The notes beneath the pieces are model-generated. The model saw nothing but the letters and a program-made list of their open reading frames with translations, was not told the origin of the DNA and made no database searches. From contig JBKBNU010000001.1 in the NCBI GenBank assembly GCA_046294845.1, forward strand, positions 1,674,001 to 1,738,000: DNA of 64,000 nucleotides. Direction: 5' to 3'. This stretch comes from Micavibrio_C sp046294845. Lineage in GTDB: Bacteria; Pseudomonadota; Alphaproteobacteria; Micavibrionales; Micavibrionaceae. Positions 1 to 8,881 of this stretch are shown in pieces. Each line of letters opens with the position of its first letter. The first letter of the stretch is position 1. Made by a program: the position numbers and the translations under genes.

Positions 1-91
1 ATCGGGATATCTGGAATATTGTTTCGTATAGGGGATTCAATCACAATCTGGCGCAAATTGTATCACGAAAACATGATCTGCGACTGATCCC

Positions 92-1627
92 TCAACATTG
101 ACGCGAAAAGACCTGATCGGGATCAAGAATTTTTTCGAGATGACGGTTAAGAGCCAGAGGATTATCACTGAAAAATTTTTGCGCAGCGAATAAAGGCAAT
201 CTGTACGGGAAATAACCTTCCGCTTGCGCTTGATTCATAAGATCAAAATAGCAACGCTGCGCTGCTTCAACTTCCGTATCCTTGTTGTAGACGATTGCCA
301 GCAGGCCTATGCAGGAAGAGTGCTGATAATTCGTGAAGTTTATAATCGGAGAAAAGCCAAAGTTTTTATGAGCATACGCTCCCAAATTCTCAAAAAAGCT
401 GATCCCCTGACTTGCCAACGGCAGGCTGATCGCAAACCATATAATACCGCATCCATCGTGTGCCGGATTTTCGAGCGAAAGCCCCACCGTATCATCCATG
501 CGGAAATAGGGGATTTTCCCAATCATGGCCTTACTGGGTTTTCCTTGCATCAATGACCATAGATCTTCGGCCGAACGTATCTTTGTTTTTAGCTGCGCCG
601 GTACAAATCTCGAAACAATTCGTGTCAGAGTAATCAAGTGACGATTAAGAACTGTCGTTTTGGAAGAAAATGGAAATTTTCTGAGCACATGACACGCCAT
701 GGACTTTGTTAAGGAATGTGCCCCGCTAAAGCTGATCATAATTGTGTATGGCGGCACACGATTTTCTACCAATAACTTCTGGTACAGATCATGATTGGCA
801 CAAGCCTTATGCTTGATACCCATACTTGTCAGTGTGTAATAACCATTCAGTATTTTTATTTGCAGACTTTCAAGCGGCCAATCTTCCCTGAGATCACGCA
901 ACAAGGGTAAGGCCCCATCAAGCATCTGCGACGAAGCAAGCTCGATAAAGCAAACTTGCGTGTCCTGTGCTCTTTTTGACAGGCGAATAGTCATTTGCGT
1001 GACTATACCCCATGAAGACTGAAAGAAAAGCCCGTCAGTATAGGGCCCTACACCCCAACGGAATAACGAAGCACTCTTGTCTGCGCCACAAGACAGCAAG
1101 GGCGAACGATATATTTCGCCTGCTCCCGTCACAGCCTCCAGCGACAATACAGAATAGGCATGATCCATAATAGGCAGCAGCCCAAAACCTCTTTCCAGAT
1201 AATTGCCTATAATGCTGGCTTCCGGACTAGATCCTGTAACAGAAATGATATGCCTTCCACCATGAGTCATCAGGAAATCTGCCAGCTGTTGTTGGGTTAC
1301 ACCGGGTTCAACAGTAATCGTCCCCATCTCGGGATCGTAATTGCGGATATCCTTCATCAAGGACAAATCAACAATCACGTTATCATCGGTAGCGGGCATA
1401 GAGTCCGAATAGCCCCAATTCCGCCCTGCGCTTAACGGATAGAGCTTCACCTTATGACGGCGGCTGATCTCTATGATCTTTTGAATCTCTTCAGCATTGA
1501 CAGGACGTATAGCGCCAACAATCGTGCGTACTGCTCCCGTTGTGCAAGGCTCATACACAGACAAGTCTTCTCCGCCAATCAATCTTGATCGATCAACTAC
1601 ACCTGAAAAAGTACGCAGAAAATCCAT
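92..1627 (-). CDS. FAD-binding oxidoreductase (VAO/4-cresol dehydrogenase-like)
   Basis: A 511-residue protein of the vanillyl-alcohol-oxidase fold. The N-terminal half reads as an FAD-binding PCMH domain: a segment at about residues 35-60 (AIRPVNAEEIQKII) leads into the pyrophosphate-binding loop at about 66-75 (LSAGRNWGYS) and the TVEPGVT strand near residue 105. The C-terminal half would be the substrate cap, with an ending (ALNRHLEKILDPDQVFS) typical of flavin oxidases of this family. There is no signal peptide, so it is probably cytoplasmic. It starts 3 bases after the lpdA stop and is therefore probably the last gene of the pyruvate dehydrogenase operon. The family oxidises phenolic or other alcohols and hydroxy acids; the substrate cannot be told from sequence. 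Confidence 0.8.
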   Translation of the reverse strand: MDFLRTFSGVVDRSRLIGGEDLSVYEPCTTGAVRTIVGAIRPVNAEEIQKIIEISRRHKVKLYPLSAGRNWGYSDSMPATDDNVIVDLSLMKDIRNYDPEMGTITVEPGVTQQQLADFLMTHGGRHIISVTGSSPEASIIGNYLERGFGLLPIMDHAYSVLSLEAVTGAGEIYRSPLLSCGADKSASLFRWGVGPYTDGLFFQSSWGIVTQMTIRLSKRAQDTQVCFIELASSQMLDGALPLLRDLREDWPLESLQIKILNGYYTLTSMGIKHKACANHDLYQKLLVENRVPPYTIMISFSGAHSLTKSMACHVLRKFPFSSKTTVLNRHLITLTRIVSRFVPAQLKTKIRSAEDLWSLMQGKPSKAMIGKIPYFRMDDTVGLSLENPAHDGCGIIWFAISLPLASQGISFFENLGAYAHKNFGFSPIINFTNYQHSSCIGLLAIVYNKDTEVEAAQRCYFDLMNQAQAEGYFPYRLPLFAAQKFFSDNPLALNRHLEKILDPDQVFSRQC

Positions 1628-1630
1628 AGT

Positions 1631-3031
1631 TTATATATGAAGAGCTTTGCCATAGGCTTGCAAGACACTCTCATGCATCATTTCCGACAATGTCGGATGC
1701 GCGAACACGGTGTGCATAAATTCGGCTTCTGTGGCTTCCATGGTTTTGCCGATAACGTAACCTTGAATCATCTCGGTTACTTCGGCCCCGACCATATGCG
1801 CCCCTAAAAGTTCGCCTGTCTTCGCATCAAAGACGGTCTTGACCATGCCTTCCGGCTCACCCAGAGCAATCGCCTTGCCATTTCCTATAAACGGGAAGCG
1901 CCCCACCTTGATATCAAAGCCTTTTTCCTTGGCAGCCTTTTCGGTCAACCCGACAGAGGCCACTTGCGGCATACAATAGGTGCAGCCCGGAATATTGGTT
2001 TTAATCATCGGATGAACATCGTTCAGGCCTTTGATCTTCTCAATGCAAATCACACCTTCATGTGATGCCTTGTGGGCCAGCCACGGTGCACCCGCAACAT
2101 CACCAATCGCATAGACATTAGGTTCGTCTGTTTGCAGGTATTCGTTGGTGACAATCTGGCCGCGATCGGCTTTCACCTTGGTGTTTTCCAGACCTATATT
2201 ATCGGTGTTGGCCACAATCCCCACAGCCATGATGACGCGGTCAGCCGTGATCTTTTCTGTCTTGCCGCCAACCTCAACATGGGCTGTTACGTTATTGCTA
2301 CCTTTATCGAGTTTGGTCAGTTTAGCACCTGTAATAATCTTCATACCCTGCTTTTCAAATTGCTTGCGGGCAAAGATGGATATTTCTTCGTCCTCGACCG
2401 GCATCACACGATCCATCATTTCCACAACGGTGACTTCTGCGCCCAGATTACGGTAGAAACTTGCAAATTCGATACCGATAGCGCCCGAGCCCACAACGAT
2501 CAATGATTTGGGCATTTCCGCAGGAACCATAGCCTCGCGGTAGGTCCAGATCAGTTTGCCATCCGGCTCCATACCCGGAATAACACGGGCGCGCGCGCCC
2601 GTGGCAATCACGATATGTTTGGCCGAGAGCGTTTCAAAGACCTTGCCGTCTTTTTCGACAGTCACCTTTCCCTTACCGGCCAACTTTCCCCAGCCATCAA
2701 AGACTGTAACCTTATTCTTCTTCAGCAAATGGCCGATGCCACCGGAGAGTTGTTTGGCAACACCGCGTGAACGCTCGACAATTTTCTTGAGATCAAAGCT
2801 GTAGCCATCGATCTTGAATCCGAACTGATCGGCGTGCTGCAGCAGATGATTGATCTCGCTGGAGCGTAAAAGCGCTTTGGTCGGTATGCACCCCCAGTTC
2901 AGGCAGATACCACCCAGATGATTTGCTTCAACCACCGCCGTCTTGAACCCCAGTTGCGCGGCACGGATGGCGGCCACATATCCACCGGGGCCACCGCCAA
3001 TCACGACGATATCAAAATTCTGTTCAGCCAT
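1631..3031 (-). CDS. lpdA: Dihydrolipoamide dehydrogenase (E3)
   Basis: A 466-residue flavoprotein that reoxidises dihydrolipoyl groups of the 2-oxo-acid dehydrogenase complex with NAD+. Visible features are the N-terminal FAD Rossmann motif GGGPGGY (12-18), the redox disulphide in CLNWGC (C43 and C48), an NAD-binding motif GSGAIGIEFA in the middle, a second FAD contact (YAIGDVAG), and the C-terminal catalytic His-Glu pair in HPTLSE (H445 and E450). Length is normal. It lies 4 bases after the alpha/beta hydrolase gene, in the operon with pdhA, pdhB and pdhC, so it is the E3 of the pyruvate dehydrogenase complex. Confidence 0.97.
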   Translation of the reverse strand: MAEQNFDIVVIGGGPGGYVAAIRAAQLGFKTAVVEANHLGGICLNWGCIPTKALLRSSEINHLLQHADQFGFKIDGYSFDLKKIVERSRGVAKQLSGGIGHLLKKNKVTVFDGWGKLAGKGKVTVEKDGKVFETLSAKHIVIATGARARVIPGMEPDGKLIWTYREAMVPAEMPKSLIVVGSGAIGIEFASFYRNLGAEVTVVEMMDRVMPVEDEEISIFARKQFEKQGMKIITGAKLTKLDKGSNNVTAHVEVGGKTEKITADRVIMAVGIVANTDNIGLENTKVKADRGQIVTNEYLQTDEPNVYAIGDVAGAPWLAHKASHEGVICIEKIKGLNDVHPMIKTNIPGCTYCMPQVASVGLTEKAAKEKGFDIKVGRFPFIGNGKAIALGEPEGMVKTVFDAKTGELLGAHMVGAEVTEMIQGYVIGKTMEATEAEFMHTVFAHPTLSEMMHESVLQAYGKALHI

Positions 3032-3035
3032 TTCT

Positions 3036-3884
3036 TTAGTCCTTTAACAAAGCGAGAAAATTCTCAGTGGGATAATCAGGCATATCATGTGCCATCAAAT
3101 TATAGTCGTAATAGGGTTTATCAAGGTCATCGACAATAACGGTTCCCCGTCCGCCGATAGCATCACGGAAACGTTCTGTGTCAGCGGGTTTCAGGATTTC
3201 ATCCTGTGATACCACGATATAGGAAAGATCGATCGCGGACGGCAACGCTTTGGTTCGTTCGGCCAGAACCTCATAAGTTTGGCGCAATGTGGCGATATCA
3301 TCCTCCACGGATAGAAATGAAACCTTATCCGTGATACGCGGCACGGTCATATATTCGGCCTTCCATATCCGCATAATATCGGATTCAGGGTCCGCACTTA
3401 AGATACCTTGTGCTCCTGCTACCAGAAACAGCTTGCGAACCTTGGAAAGCGGTGCATCGGCAGAGGTCAAAGACCACAAGGACGAAAGCGCCCCGAAGCT
3501 ATTGCCCAGAACATAGATATCTTCATAGACATTGGTCAGAGTTTTCAGCGCGATCAGCGGTTCTTCCAGCCAGTAAGCCACAGAAGATGGCGCGCCCCCC
3601 AAATGGGTTTGGCTGTGCTTGCGGGCGTGGCGTAAACGCGCCCCATTATTCACCATAGCAGCAGCCGAGGGGGAATCGAGACGTGTGCCACAGTGCCGAA
3701 GGACAACGACGGCATAACCTTCCTGAGCCAGCGTTGCCACATGACGCTGCTCGAAATGGACAGCCCCCATACCCGGGTAGCCCGGACAAAACAGGATAAC
3801 TTTTCCTGTTTCATGTTCAGGCTCGAAAATTTGACCTTCGACGTGTTTGTCGCCGTCTTCGAATACTGTCCAATGTACACGCAT
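3036..3884 (-). CDS. Alpha/beta hydrolase inserted between pdhC and lpdA
   Basis: A 282-residue single-domain alpha/beta hydrolase. An oxyanion-type turn CPGYPGMG follows the first core strand at about residues 33-40. The nucleophile elbow is GNSFGA near residue 128, an acid candidate lies in SQDE near residue 227, and a histidine candidate in AHDMPDYP near the end. There is no signal peptide. It starts 3 bases after the pdhC stop and ends 4 bases before lpdA, so it is co-transcribed with the complex. Substrate unknown. Such a gene is not a standard part of pdh operons; a thioesterase or lactonase role is possible but is only a guess. Confidence 0.8.
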   Translation of the reverse strand: MRVHWTVFEDGDKHVEGQIFEPEHETGKVILFCPGYPGMGAVHFEQRHVATLAQEGYAVVVLRHCGTRLDSPSAAAMVNNGARLRHARKHSQTHLGGAPSSVAYWLEEPLIALKTLTNVYEDIYVLGNSFGALSSLWSLTSADAPLSKVRKLFLVAGAQGILSADPESDIMRIWKAEYMTVPRITDKVSFLSVEDDIATLRQTYEVLAERTKALPSAIDLSYIVVSQDEILKPADTERFRDAIGGRGTVIVDDLDKPYYDYNLMAHDMPDYPTENFLALLKD

Positions 3885-3887
3885 GGC

Positions 3888-5171
3888 TTACACCAGCATG
3901 CTGACAGGGTTTTCAATATAGCGTTTGAAGATTTGCAGGAATTCAGCACCCACAGAACCATCAACCGCACGATGATCGACAGACAATGTACACTTCATAA
4001 ATGTACCGACCTTGATCACGCCGTCTTCAACATAGGGTTTTTCTTCACCGGCACCCACAGCCAGAATACAAGCTTGCGGCGGATTGATGATGGCAGAGAA
4101 TTCGCTGATCCCGAACATACCCAGATTGGAAACAGAGAATGTTCCGCCCTGGAATTCCACAGGTTTCAGTTTACCTTCGCGGGCGCGGCCTGCGAGATCT
4201 TTTACCTCGTTAGAGATTTCTTTCAGGCCTTTGGTTTCCGCGGCCTTTACAATGGGGGTAATCAGACCGTTTGGCGTCGATACAGCCACGGAGATATCGG
4301 CATGATCAAATTGCAGAATGGCGTCATCTGTCCATGAAACATTGGCCGCCGGATAGGCTTTCAGCGCCATCGCACACGCTTTCACAACGAAATCATTTAC
4401 GGACAACTTGAAAGCGCCCTTGGCTTCGGTATTGATGCGCTCGCGTGCAGCCATCAATTCATCCAGACGGCATTCAACAGTCAGATAAAAATGCGGAATG
4501 GTTTGTTTTGATTCCAGAAGGCGTGAAGCCACAACCTTGCGGATATTGTTGTTTGGGAGTTCCTTATAGGTCATCCCAAGCAGATCAGCCTGTTTTTTAG
4601 CATCAATACCGGCAGAGGGGGGGCGCGGCGCAGAAGCCGTTGCCGTGGCTGGTGCAGCTGTTTTATGAGTCCCTCCACCAGCAAGGTCAGCCTTGACAAT
4701 ACGGCCATGGGGGCCTGTTCCCTGCACTTTAGAAAGATCAATACCCATCTGTGCAGCAATACGGCGTGCCAGAGGCGTTGCGAACACACGCGTTCCTGCT
4801 TTGGCAACAGGTGCTGCTGCCACAGAGGCACCAGCCTTTGCCGCCGGCTCAGCCGTCACAGGGGCAGATGCCTGCGGAGCCGCTACAGCCGCCGTTTTGG
4901 GGGCAGCAGACAAAGCGCTTGCGCTTTCACCGTCTTCAAGGATCATGGCAATCACCGTATTCACGGCGACAGCCTCTGTTCCTTCGGCAATCAAAATCTT
5001 GCCCAGCACACCTTCATCGACAGCCTCGACTTCCATCGTGGCTTTATCGGTTTCAATCTCGGCAATCACATCACCGGATTTGATTTTGTCGCCTTCCTTC
5101 TTTGTCCAGCGGGCAAGCTTGCCTTCGGTCATCGTTGGGGACAGGGCGGGCATTGTTACATTAACGGGCAT
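3888..5171 (-). CDS. pdhC: Dihydrolipoamide acetyltransferase, E2 of pyruvate dehydrogenase
   Basis: A 427-residue E2 core subunit that transfers the acetyl group from lipoate to CoA. Domains in order: lipoyl domain 1-80 with the lipoylated lysine K43 in ETDKATME; an Ala/Pro-rich linker at about 84-126; an E1/E3-binding domain at about 129-163 (RVFATPLARRIA to GRIVKADL); a second linker; and the catalytic acyltransferase domain to the end, with HRAVDG holding H400 and D404. The gene overlaps the end of pdhB by 11 bases, which suggests translational coupling. Its lipoyl domain is nearly identical to that of pdhB. Confidence 0.97.
   Translation of the reverse strand: MPVNVTMPALSPTMTEGKLARWTKKEGDKIKSGDVIAEIETDKATMEVEAVDEGVLGKILIAEGTEAVAVNTVIAMILEDGESASALSAAPKTAAVAAPQASAPVTAEPAAKAGASVAAAPVAKAGTRVFATPLARRIAAQMGIDLSKVQGTGPHGRIVKADLAGGGTHKTAAPATATASAPRPPSAGIDAKKQADLLGMTYKELPNNNIRKVVASRLLESKQTIPHFYLTVECRLDELMAARERINTEAKGAFKLSVNDFVVKACAMALKAYPAANVSWTDDAILQFDHADISVAVSTPNGLITPIVKAAETKGLKEISNEVKDLAGRAREGKLKPVEFQGGTFSVSNLGMFGISEFSAIINPPQACILAVGAGEEKPYVEDGVIKVGTFMKCTLSVDHRAVDGSVGAEFLQIFKRYIENPVSMLV
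4925..5171 (-). repeat. Lipoyl-domain repeat, copy in pdhC
   Basis: The first 82 or so codons of pdhC encode a lipoyl domain closely matching the one that opens pdhB (6345-6591). A run of 12 identical residues (SPTMTEGKLARW, about residues 11-22) is followed by long identical stretches around K43. The DNA is also clearly similar, with mostly synonymous differences. It is a coding repeat about 1.2 kb from its partner in direct orientation. Confidence 0.8.
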
Positions 5172-6591
5172 AGCAAACTTCTTTCACAACATGCACAATT
5201 TCATCTACTTGCGGCAGGGCCAACTTTTCAAGGTTGGCAGCATAAGGCAGCGGCACATCGGCAGCACAAACACGGCGCACAGGCGCATCAAGATAATCGA
5301 AGGCGTGTTCGTTGATCAGTGCCGCGATTTCCGAACCGATACCGGCGAATGGCCAGCTTTCCTCAACACTGACGCAACGGTTGGTTTTCTTGACCGACTC
5401 GACAATCGTCCAACGATCGAGCGGGCGAATGGTGCGCAGGTTGATAACCTCCGCACTAATGCCCTGCTCTTCCAGTTTTTTGGCAGCCTCAAGAGCCTTA
5501 CCCACCATGATCGAGTAAGCCACGATGGTAACATCTGTACCTTCGCGTTCGATTTTGGCGCGACCGATGGGAATAACAAAATCCTCATCTTTCGGCACTT
5601 CGAAGCTTTGACCGTACATGATTTCATTTTCGAGAATGACGACAGGGTTCGGATCACGGATAGCCGCTTTCATCAAACCCTTGGCATCCGCACCAGACCA
5701 TGGCGCCACGACTTTCAAGCCCGGAATATGGCCATACCAGCTGGCGTAATCCTGAGAGTGCTGGGCACCCACGCGGGCAGCCGCACCGTTAGGACCACGG
5801 AAGACAATCGGACAACCCAATTGACCGCCAGCCATATACAATGTCTTGGCTGCCGAGTTAATAATATGGTCGATCGCCTGCATCGCGAAGTTCATGGTCA
5901 TAAACTCGACAATCGGCTTCAATCCCTTGAAGGCCGAGCCCACAGCAATACCGGCAAAGCCATATTCGGTAATTGGTGTATCAATCACGCGCTTTTCACC
6001 GAATTCTTCGAGCATACCTTGCGATACTTTATAGGCCCCCTGATATTGGGCGACTTCCTCACCCATCAGGTAAACGCTTTCATCGCGGCGCATTTCTTCG
6101 GACATACCGGCACGCAAAGCTTCGCGCACGGTCAATGTCACAGTATCGGCCATATAGGCCGCTTCATCAAATACCGGCGGTTCCAACACGGCACCTTGCG
6201 CGTACAGGATATCGCGATTTTCAACAGCCTTGCCTGTTGCTTGCGCTGCAGTAGAGCTGGTATGGACCGTAGCCCCTGTATCGGCAGATTGCGGCACGCA
6301 CGGAATATCGGCGATCGCTTTCGGCACAATGATTTTATCGGCACCCTCGCCGTCTTCCAGCAAGATTGCGATCACGGCATTGACCGCCACATTTTCGGTA
6401 CCTTCCGCAACAACGATTTTACCGATGCGACCTTCATCGACAGCTTCCACTTCCATGGTGGCTTTATCGGTTTCAATCTCGGCAATCACATCGCCGGGCT
6501 TGACGGTATCGCCTTCCTTCTTGGTCCAGCGGGCAAGTTTACCCTCTGTCATCGTCGGGGAAAGAGCGGGCATCAGAATATCTGTGGGCAT
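5161..6591 (-). CDS. pdhB: Pyruvate dehydrogenase E1 beta subunit with N-terminal lipoyl domain
   Basis: A 476-residue protein, about 140 residues longer than plain E1-beta, because residues 1-80 form a lipoyl domain with lipoylated lysine K43 in ETDKATME. A linker of about 60 residues joins it to the transketolase pyrimidine-binding domain (from LTVREALRAGM near 152) and the C-terminal transketolase domain. Together with PdhA it decarboxylates pyruvate and acetylates lipoate. The fused lipoyl domain is a known alphaproteobacterial trait. The gene overlaps pdhC by 11 bases and starts 36 bases after the 81-codon orphan. Confidence 0.97.
   Translation of the reverse strand: MPTDILMPALSPTMTEGKLARWTKKEGDTVKPGDVIAEIETDKATMEVEAVDEGRIGKIVVAEGTENVAVNAVIAILLEDGEGADKIIVPKAIADIPCVPQSADTGATVHTSSTAAQATGKAVENRDILYAQGAVLEPPVFDEAAYMADTVTLTVREALRAGMSEEMRRDESVYLMGEEVAQYQGAYKVSQGMLEEFGEKRVIDTPITEYGFAGIAVGSAFKGLKPIVEFMTMNFAMQAIDHIINSAAKTLYMAGGQLGCPIVFRGPNGAAARVGAQHSQDYASWYGHIPGLKVVAPWSGADAKGLMKAAIRDPNPVVILENEIMYGQSFEVPKDEDFVIPIGRAKIEREGTDVTIVAYSIMVGKALEAAKKLEEQGISAEVINLRTIRPLDRWTIVESVKKTNRCVSVEESWPFAGIGSEIAALINEHAFDYLDAPVRRVCAADVPLPYAANLEKLALPQVDEIVHVVKEVCYAR
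6345..6591 (-). repeat. Lipoyl-domain repeat, copy in pdhB
   Basis: Partner of the lipoyl-domain repeat at 4925-5171. Both encode a lysine at residue 43 in the same ETDKATMEVEA context. The two copies diverge mainly after residue 54 and at residues 3-6 and 29-32. Confidence 0.8.
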
Positions 6592-6627
6592 ATCAAACCT
6601 TTACAGTTTTCAGGGGTATTAAGGTTA

Positions 6628-6873
6628 TTAGCAAGCCAAGCGCATTATGGAAGCATTGGCAGCAGGTTTTGCAACAGGTGCTTTATCCTGTTGCGTAACA
6701 ATCCATGCAGGATGTTTATCCTGAAAAGATTTCACAACATCGGCATCAGCTTCAACCGATAAGGAGGCAATCGTATAATCCAGAACCTTGATACCGCCGT
6801 GAGCTGCAACAATCTGTTCCATATGTTCACGCGTAGCAGAGGCATCAAAGTGAGAGATATTATATTTCGACAT
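6628..6873 (-). CDS. Orphan 81-residue protein inside the pdh operon
   Basis: I do not recognise this protein. It has 81 residues, is soluble, and has no signal peptide or membrane segment. The body (3-60) looks like a small alpha/beta domain, followed by an Ala/Pro/Lys tail (KAPVAKPAANAS) resembling the flexible linkers of E2 enzymes, and it ends in Cys. Its start is supported by a strong AAGGAG ribosome site 6 bases before the ATG. It sits between ridA and pdhB, so it is transcribed with the pyruvate dehydrogenase genes. A linker-like tail next to linker-rich complex subunits hints at an accessory role in the complex; this is inference only. Confidence 0.65.
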   Translation of the reverse strand: MSKYNISHFDASATREHMEQIVAAHGGIKVLDYTIASLSVEADADVVKSFQDKHPAWIVTQQDKAPVAKPAANASIMRLAC

Positions 6874-6946
6874 TTTCTTTCTCCTTATTCAAATAAAGTT
6901 TTTAGGTATTAGTTCCCGATATCAACTTGAATATCTATGAACATAT

Positions 6947-7303
6947 CTACTCTTTGACGGCAGCAATAACAGCCACCTCAACATTAAAATCCGGAAACAC
7001 CAGTTTTGCTTCAACACAGGCACGTGACGGCGCTTGACCTTGTGGCACCCACGAATCCCAAACCTTGTTGAATTCATCATAACTTGCCATATCGGAAAGC
7101 CAGACAGTCGCTGACAACATATGGTTTTTATCGCTGCCGGTATCAGCCAGATATTTTTCAATCGCGCCGAGAATCTCATTTGTCTGATCGGTAATACTCT
7201 TGCCACGATTTTGAATCGCCACCTGACCAGAAATATAAACCAGCCCGCCATGAACTACGACCTGAGACAGGCGCTGATTGGTATTGATGCGTTGAATGGC
7301 CAT
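6947..7303 (-). CDS. RidA family protein (YjgF/YER057c/UK114)
   Basis: A 118-residue RidA-type protein. The start MAIQRINTNQ is chosen because its ATG overlaps the pdhA stop by one base (TAATG). A start 33 bases upstream would lie inside pdhA. Family marks are the N-terminal strand with LVYISGQVA, the central DQTNEILGAIEKYL helix, and the conserved arginine in APSRACVEA near the C-terminus. RidA enzymes form trimers and deaminate reactive enamine/imine intermediates released by PLP enzymes. Here the gene is translationally coupled to pdhA. That is an unusual site and suggests protection of, or housekeeping for, pyruvate metabolism. Confidence 0.9.
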   Translation of the reverse strand: MAIQRINTNQRLSQVVVHGGLVYISGQVAIQNRGKSITDQTNEILGAIEKYLADTGSDKNHMLSATVWLSDMASYDEFNKVWDSWVPQGQAPSRACVEAKLVFPDFNVEVAVIAAVKE

Positions 7304-8340
7304 TATTCCTTTACCTCGATCAGAATATCGGTCCACAGCTCTTCAGCTGCAGGTTCCGGTGACTCTTGGGCAAATTGCGCCGCTTCATTGACAATTTCTT
7401 TGACTTCTTTTTCAATCGGCTTCAAGGCTTCTTCGGTTACACCTTCTGCCTCGAGAAGTTTCTTGAGGGCTTCGATCGGATCACGTTCTGTACGATATTT
7501 TTCAACTTCTTCCTTGGAGCGGTATTTACCGGGGTCGGACATCGAATGGCCGCGATAACGATAGGTCATAACTTCCAGAATATAAGGACCGTTACCGGAA
7601 CGCACATAATCCAGCGCCTGACGGGCAGCGGCTTGTACCGTGAAGACATCCATGCCATCAACACGTTCACCAGGAATACCGAAGCCTTCACCACGGCGGT
7701 AAAGCTCACCCGCCGCATGACGGGCGTTACTTGTACCCATAGCGTAACCATTATTCTCAATAACATAGAGAACAGGCAGCTTCCAAAGAGAGGCCATGTT
7801 GTATGACTCGTAAAGCTGGCCTTGGTTGGCAGAACCATCACCCATGTAGGCTACGGCAACGCCGCCATCACCGTTATATTTATGGGCAAAGCCAAGGCCT
7901 GTGCCGAGCGCCGAAGACGCGCCGACGATACCATGACCACCAAAGAAGTTGGCTTCCTTGCTAAACATGTGCATTGACCCGCCCTTACCGGCGGAATAAC
8001 CACCCTTACGGCCTGTCAATTCGGCCATGACCCCTTTCGGGTCCATACCACAGGCCAGCATATGACCATGGTCACGGTAAGCCGTGATAACTGTATCTTG
8101 TGGCTCTTGAACCGACTGGATGCCCGTCACGACAGCTTCCTGCCCGATATACAAATGGCAGAAACCGCCGATCAGCCCCATACCGTAAAGCTGTCCGGCT
8201 TTCTCTTCAAAGCGACGGATCATCAGCATATCCTTGTAGAGCTTTTTCATCTCCTCTACATCGGGCTGCGGATTCGTATTGGAAACTGTTTTCAAGCGGG
8301 GCTTTTTGCCACCCGCTTCCTTGATCGATGACACGGACAT
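7303..8340 (-). CDS. pdhA: Pyruvate dehydrogenase E1 alpha subunit
   Basis: A 345-residue thiamine-diphosphate enzyme subunit that pairs with PdhB to decarboxylate pyruvate. The thiamine motif starts at GDGSANQG (167-174) and ends at ENN (195-197). The conserved phosphorylation-loop-like segment YRYRGHSMSDPGKYR lies near residues 260-275. Length is normal for alphaproteobacteria. A strong AAGGAGG ribosome site lies 4 bases before the ATG. It is the first gene of the pdh run and is separated from ftsB by about 120 bases that hold candidate control elements. Confidence 0.97.
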   Translation of the reverse strand: MSVSSIKEAGGKKPRLKTVSNTNPQPDVEEMKKLYKDMLMIRRFEEKAGQLYGMGLIGGFCHLYIGQEAVVTGIQSVQEPQDTVITAYRDHGHMLACGMDPKGVMAELTGRKGGYSAGKGGSMHMFSKEANFFGGHGIVGASSALGTGLGFAHKYNGDGGVAVAYMGDGSANQGQLYESYNMASLWKLPVLYVIENNGYAMGTSNARHAAGELYRRGEGFGIPGERVDGMDVFTVQAAARQALDYVRSGNGPYILEVMTYRYRGHSMSDPGKYRSKEEVEKYRTERDPIEALKKLLEAEGVTEEALKPIEKEVKEIVNEAAQFAQESPEPAAEELWTDILIEVKE

Positions 8341-8344
8341 GGTC

Positions 8345-8356
8345 CTCCTTGAGGAG
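8345..8356 (-). promoter_or_regulatory. Small hairpin covering the pdhA ribosome-binding site
   Basis: On the minus strand CTCC-TCAA-GGAG forms a 4-bp stem whose 3' arm is part of the pdhA Shine-Dalgarno sequence. The stem is short and could be chance, but it would partly mask the ribosome site. Confidence 0.2.
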
Positions 8357-8405
8357 TTCTAGAAAATCCAAGAATTACGGGAAGTTTCATACACTATTTT
8401 GGCAC

Positions 8406-8422
8406 AGGAAACCAGATTTCCT
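8406..8422. promoter_or_regulatory. Inverted repeat upstream of pdhA
   Basis: A perfect inverted repeat AGGAAA-N5-TTTCCT lies about 66 bases upstream of the pdhA start, between ftsB and pdhA. No T-run follows, so it is not a typical terminator. It could be an operator for the pdh operon; the regulator is unknown. Confidence 0.3.
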
Positions 8423-8463
8423 CGTTCGAATTTGTGCATCGCAGCACATCTGATCAAGCCCCT

Positions 8464-8778
8464 TTAGTTAGGACGAATAACGATCACTTCGTCCGGATGG
8501 CGATAACCCAGCATGGCGCGGGCACGCTCATCCAGAAGATCGGGATCAATAGAACCGGGACGCATCATAGCGACCTTGTTTTCAAGGGCTTCACGCTCCG
8601 CCTTCATATCCTGAAACTGCGATTCGGTGCGTTCAGTCTGACGCTCAAGCGACATCAAGCGGAAATAACTGCGCTCCCCCAAAATCAAATGATATGAAAA
8701 ATAAAAACACAGACAAAATCCGATGATTGCCAAAAAATTGTGTTTAACTACATATCGTTGCTGGAGAAGTTTTCTCAT
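8464..8778 (-). CDS. ftsB: Septum formation initiator FtsB/DivIC family
   Basis: A 104-residue bitopic membrane protein: a short positive N-terminus, one membrane helix at about 15-33 (FLAIIGFCLCFYFSYHLIL), then a coiled coil at about 40-75 rich in Glu, Arg and Gln, then the conserved tail LLDERARAMLGYRHPDEVIVI. FtsB joins FtsL and FtsQ in the divisome. Its place between eno and pdhA is standard in alphaproteobacteria. A GGAG site precedes the ATG. Confidence 0.9.
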   Translation of the reverse strand: MRKLLQQRYVVKHNFLAIIGFCLCFYFSYHLILGERSYFRLMSLERQTERTESQFQDMKAEREALENKVAMMRPGSIDPDLLDERARAMLGYRHPDEVIVIRPN

Positions 8779-8881
8779 ACTCCTAGTGAATCACATCGGA
8801 TTCCGGAAAGCAATGGGGATAACTAAAAAAAGTGAAATAGAGTCAGTACCTTAGCCGTGAACATACAGAGAACAGAACACT

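Noticed and set aside
1..91. Possible gene fragment at the left edge
   Set aside because: Too short to judge and no convincing frame, motif or terminator is visible.
4693..6762. A 689-codon open frame on the plus strand across pdhB and pdhC
   Set aside because: It is antisense to two certain genes whose families are unmistakable, has a low-complexity His/Arg/Asn-rich translation and no ribosome site. It is a codon-bias shadow.
8433..8448. Hairpin TGTGC-N6-GCACA just after ftsB, considered as its terminator
   Set aside because: No T-run follows on the minus strand and the stem is only 5 bp.
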